This document shows, piece after piece, positions 63,247 to 64,000 of a stretch of DNA of 64,000 nucleotides. The first letter of the stretch is position 1. Each line of letters begins with the position of its first letter. The stretch is from Chloroflexi bacterium HGW-Chloroflexi-6 (GTDB lineage Bacteria; Chloroflexota; Anaerolineae; Anaerolineales; Villigracilaceae), in contig PHBU01000017.1 of the NCBI GenBank assembly GCA_002840685.1, forward strand, positions 1 through 64,000, in the 5' to 3' direction. The position numbers and the translations under genes were made by a program. The notes below the pieces were generated by a model, which saw only the letters and a list, made by a program, of their open reading frames with translations, was not told the DNA's origin and searched no databases.

Positions 63247-64000
63247 TCACTTTTGATCCTGTAATCGCGGGTTCAAGATGCGCTCCAGGGCAGAGCCCAG
63301 CATGGCAAACGCCAGGCCTGTCAGCAAGAGCATGGCAAGCGGTTCCAACACCCAGTACTGCGACCCCCACATCGCGCCTTTGGTCAGCGCCTGGTAGATC
63401 ACCGTGCCCCAGGTCGGGTAATTGGATTTGATATTAAACAGACCCAGGGTTGCTTCCAGAAACACATAGGTTGGAATCAGGGTTATCAACTGCGGCACCA
63501 GGACCGGGATGATCCTTGGCAAAAGATAGTGGAGGATGATACGGCGATTACTGGCACCATAGGTCTGGGCCGCCTCAATATAGGGCAAGCCTTTCATCTG
63601 CAAAAAAGCAGCCCTGAATGTTTTGGTTGGGCTGCCGACAATGTTCAACAACACGATCACAGTCAGGATTATCCACACACTTATCCCAAACAGCGCATGC
63701 GCCATAACACTGATCGCCAGCACCGGTAAAATCATATTGGCTTCGGTCAGCCGTTGGATCAGATTGTCGACCCAGCCGCCAAACCAGACGCCCGAAGCAG
63801 CCGCGATCATCGAAAGAACAGTTGTAACGAAGGCTCCCAGCAGGCCAAAGATCAGCGCAAAAGGCAGCCCCCATAGCAACGGCACCAACAGGTCCCGCCG
63901 CAGGTAATCTGTTCCGGCAACACCATAAACCTGTCCCAGCAGAGCAAGCTCGGCGCGCAAATTGCCTTCGCTCTCGAAGAACATCCCGTCCACCCGCAAG
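63247..64000 (-). CDS. ABC transporter permease, DppC/OppC family (5' end outside window)
   Basis: At least 250 residues; the frame is open to the window edge, so the start lies beyond it. The permease signature EAAQTYGASNRRIILHYLLP (EAA loop) is followed by hydrophobic helices typical of peptide/nickel-type binding-protein-dependent transporters. The partner permease, ATPases and binding protein would be expected upstream (to the right, beyond the window). Confidence 0.9.
   Translation of the reverse strand, partial: LRVDGMFFESEGNLRAELALLGQVYGVAGTDYLRRDLLVPLLWGLPFALIFGLLGAFVTTVLSMIAAASGVWFGGWVDNLIQRLTEANMILPVLAISVMAHALFGISVWIILTVIVLLNIVGSPTKTFRAAFLQMKGLPYIEAAQTYGASNRRIILHYLLPRIIPVLVPQLITLIPTYVFLEATLGLFNIKSNYPTWGTVIYQALTKGAMWGSQYWVLEPLAMLLLTGLAFAMLGSALERILNPRLQDQK

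Overview
The window looks like a chromosomal segment of a Chloroflexota bacterium, most likely of the class Anaerolineae. This is inferred from protein style: threonine/proline-rich secreted tails, very many GAF/PAS sensor proteins, an ABC-GldG-DUF4340 operon, several M42 peptidases, and a vegetative sigma factor with clear -35/-10 promoters. No rRNA, tRNA, CRISPR array, insertion sequence or phage gene was recognised. Coding density is high, and several operons have overlapping stop/start codons.

Layout. 0.1-2.4 kb (minus): K+-independent membrane pyrophosphatase. 2.8-6.6 kb: ABC exporter with GldG-like and DUF4340 partners. 6.7-9.7 kb: RpoD-family sigma factor, a single-domain response regulator, a lipoprotein and a hotdog thioesterase. 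9.6-16.2 kb (minus): an SbcC-like ATPase followed by three membrane proteins (two are paralogues), a family 2 glycosyltransferase and a methyltransferase. 16.3-20.8 kb: a T/P-rich anchored protein, three M42 aminopeptidases and an S51-like peptidase. 20.9-23.8 kb: a four-PAS/GAF/HD-GYP protein. 23.9-28.5 kb (minus): RidA, a pseudo-receiver/CBS protein, and a large fusion of an IDO-like haem domain, a ferredoxin-reductase-type FAD/NAD(P)H module and cytochrome b5. 28.6-29.8 kb: MalY/PatB-type PLP enzyme.

29.9-53.4 kb is the core of the window. Two stand-alone receivers are followed, across a terminator-like hairpin, by seven consecutive GAF-sensor genes, six of them membrane proteins. None of the seven has a kinase, cyclase or methyl-accepting output domain. 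A ParA/MinD-type ATPase follows, then one soluble 1557-residue hybrid histidine kinase whose N-terminus carries the same half-GAF module found near the C-terminus of the six membrane receptors. The next gene is threonine synthase fused to a phosphorylatable receiver domain. My reading is a multi-input receptor array that shares one kinase, may be positioned by a ParA protein, and may signal to stand-alone receivers and a receiver-controlled biosynthetic enzyme. The domains are seen in the sequence; the wiring is inference.

53.5-64 kb: EamA transporter, a three-gene two-component operon (kinase, receiver-kinase, winged-helix regulator; minus), TrmFO, a HAD phosphatase (minus), release factor 3, a cysteine-cluster protein, and (minus) a membrane protein plus a DppC-type ABC permease cut by the window end.

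All assignments are from reading motifs by eye. No database search or structure prediction was run, and domain borders are approximate.
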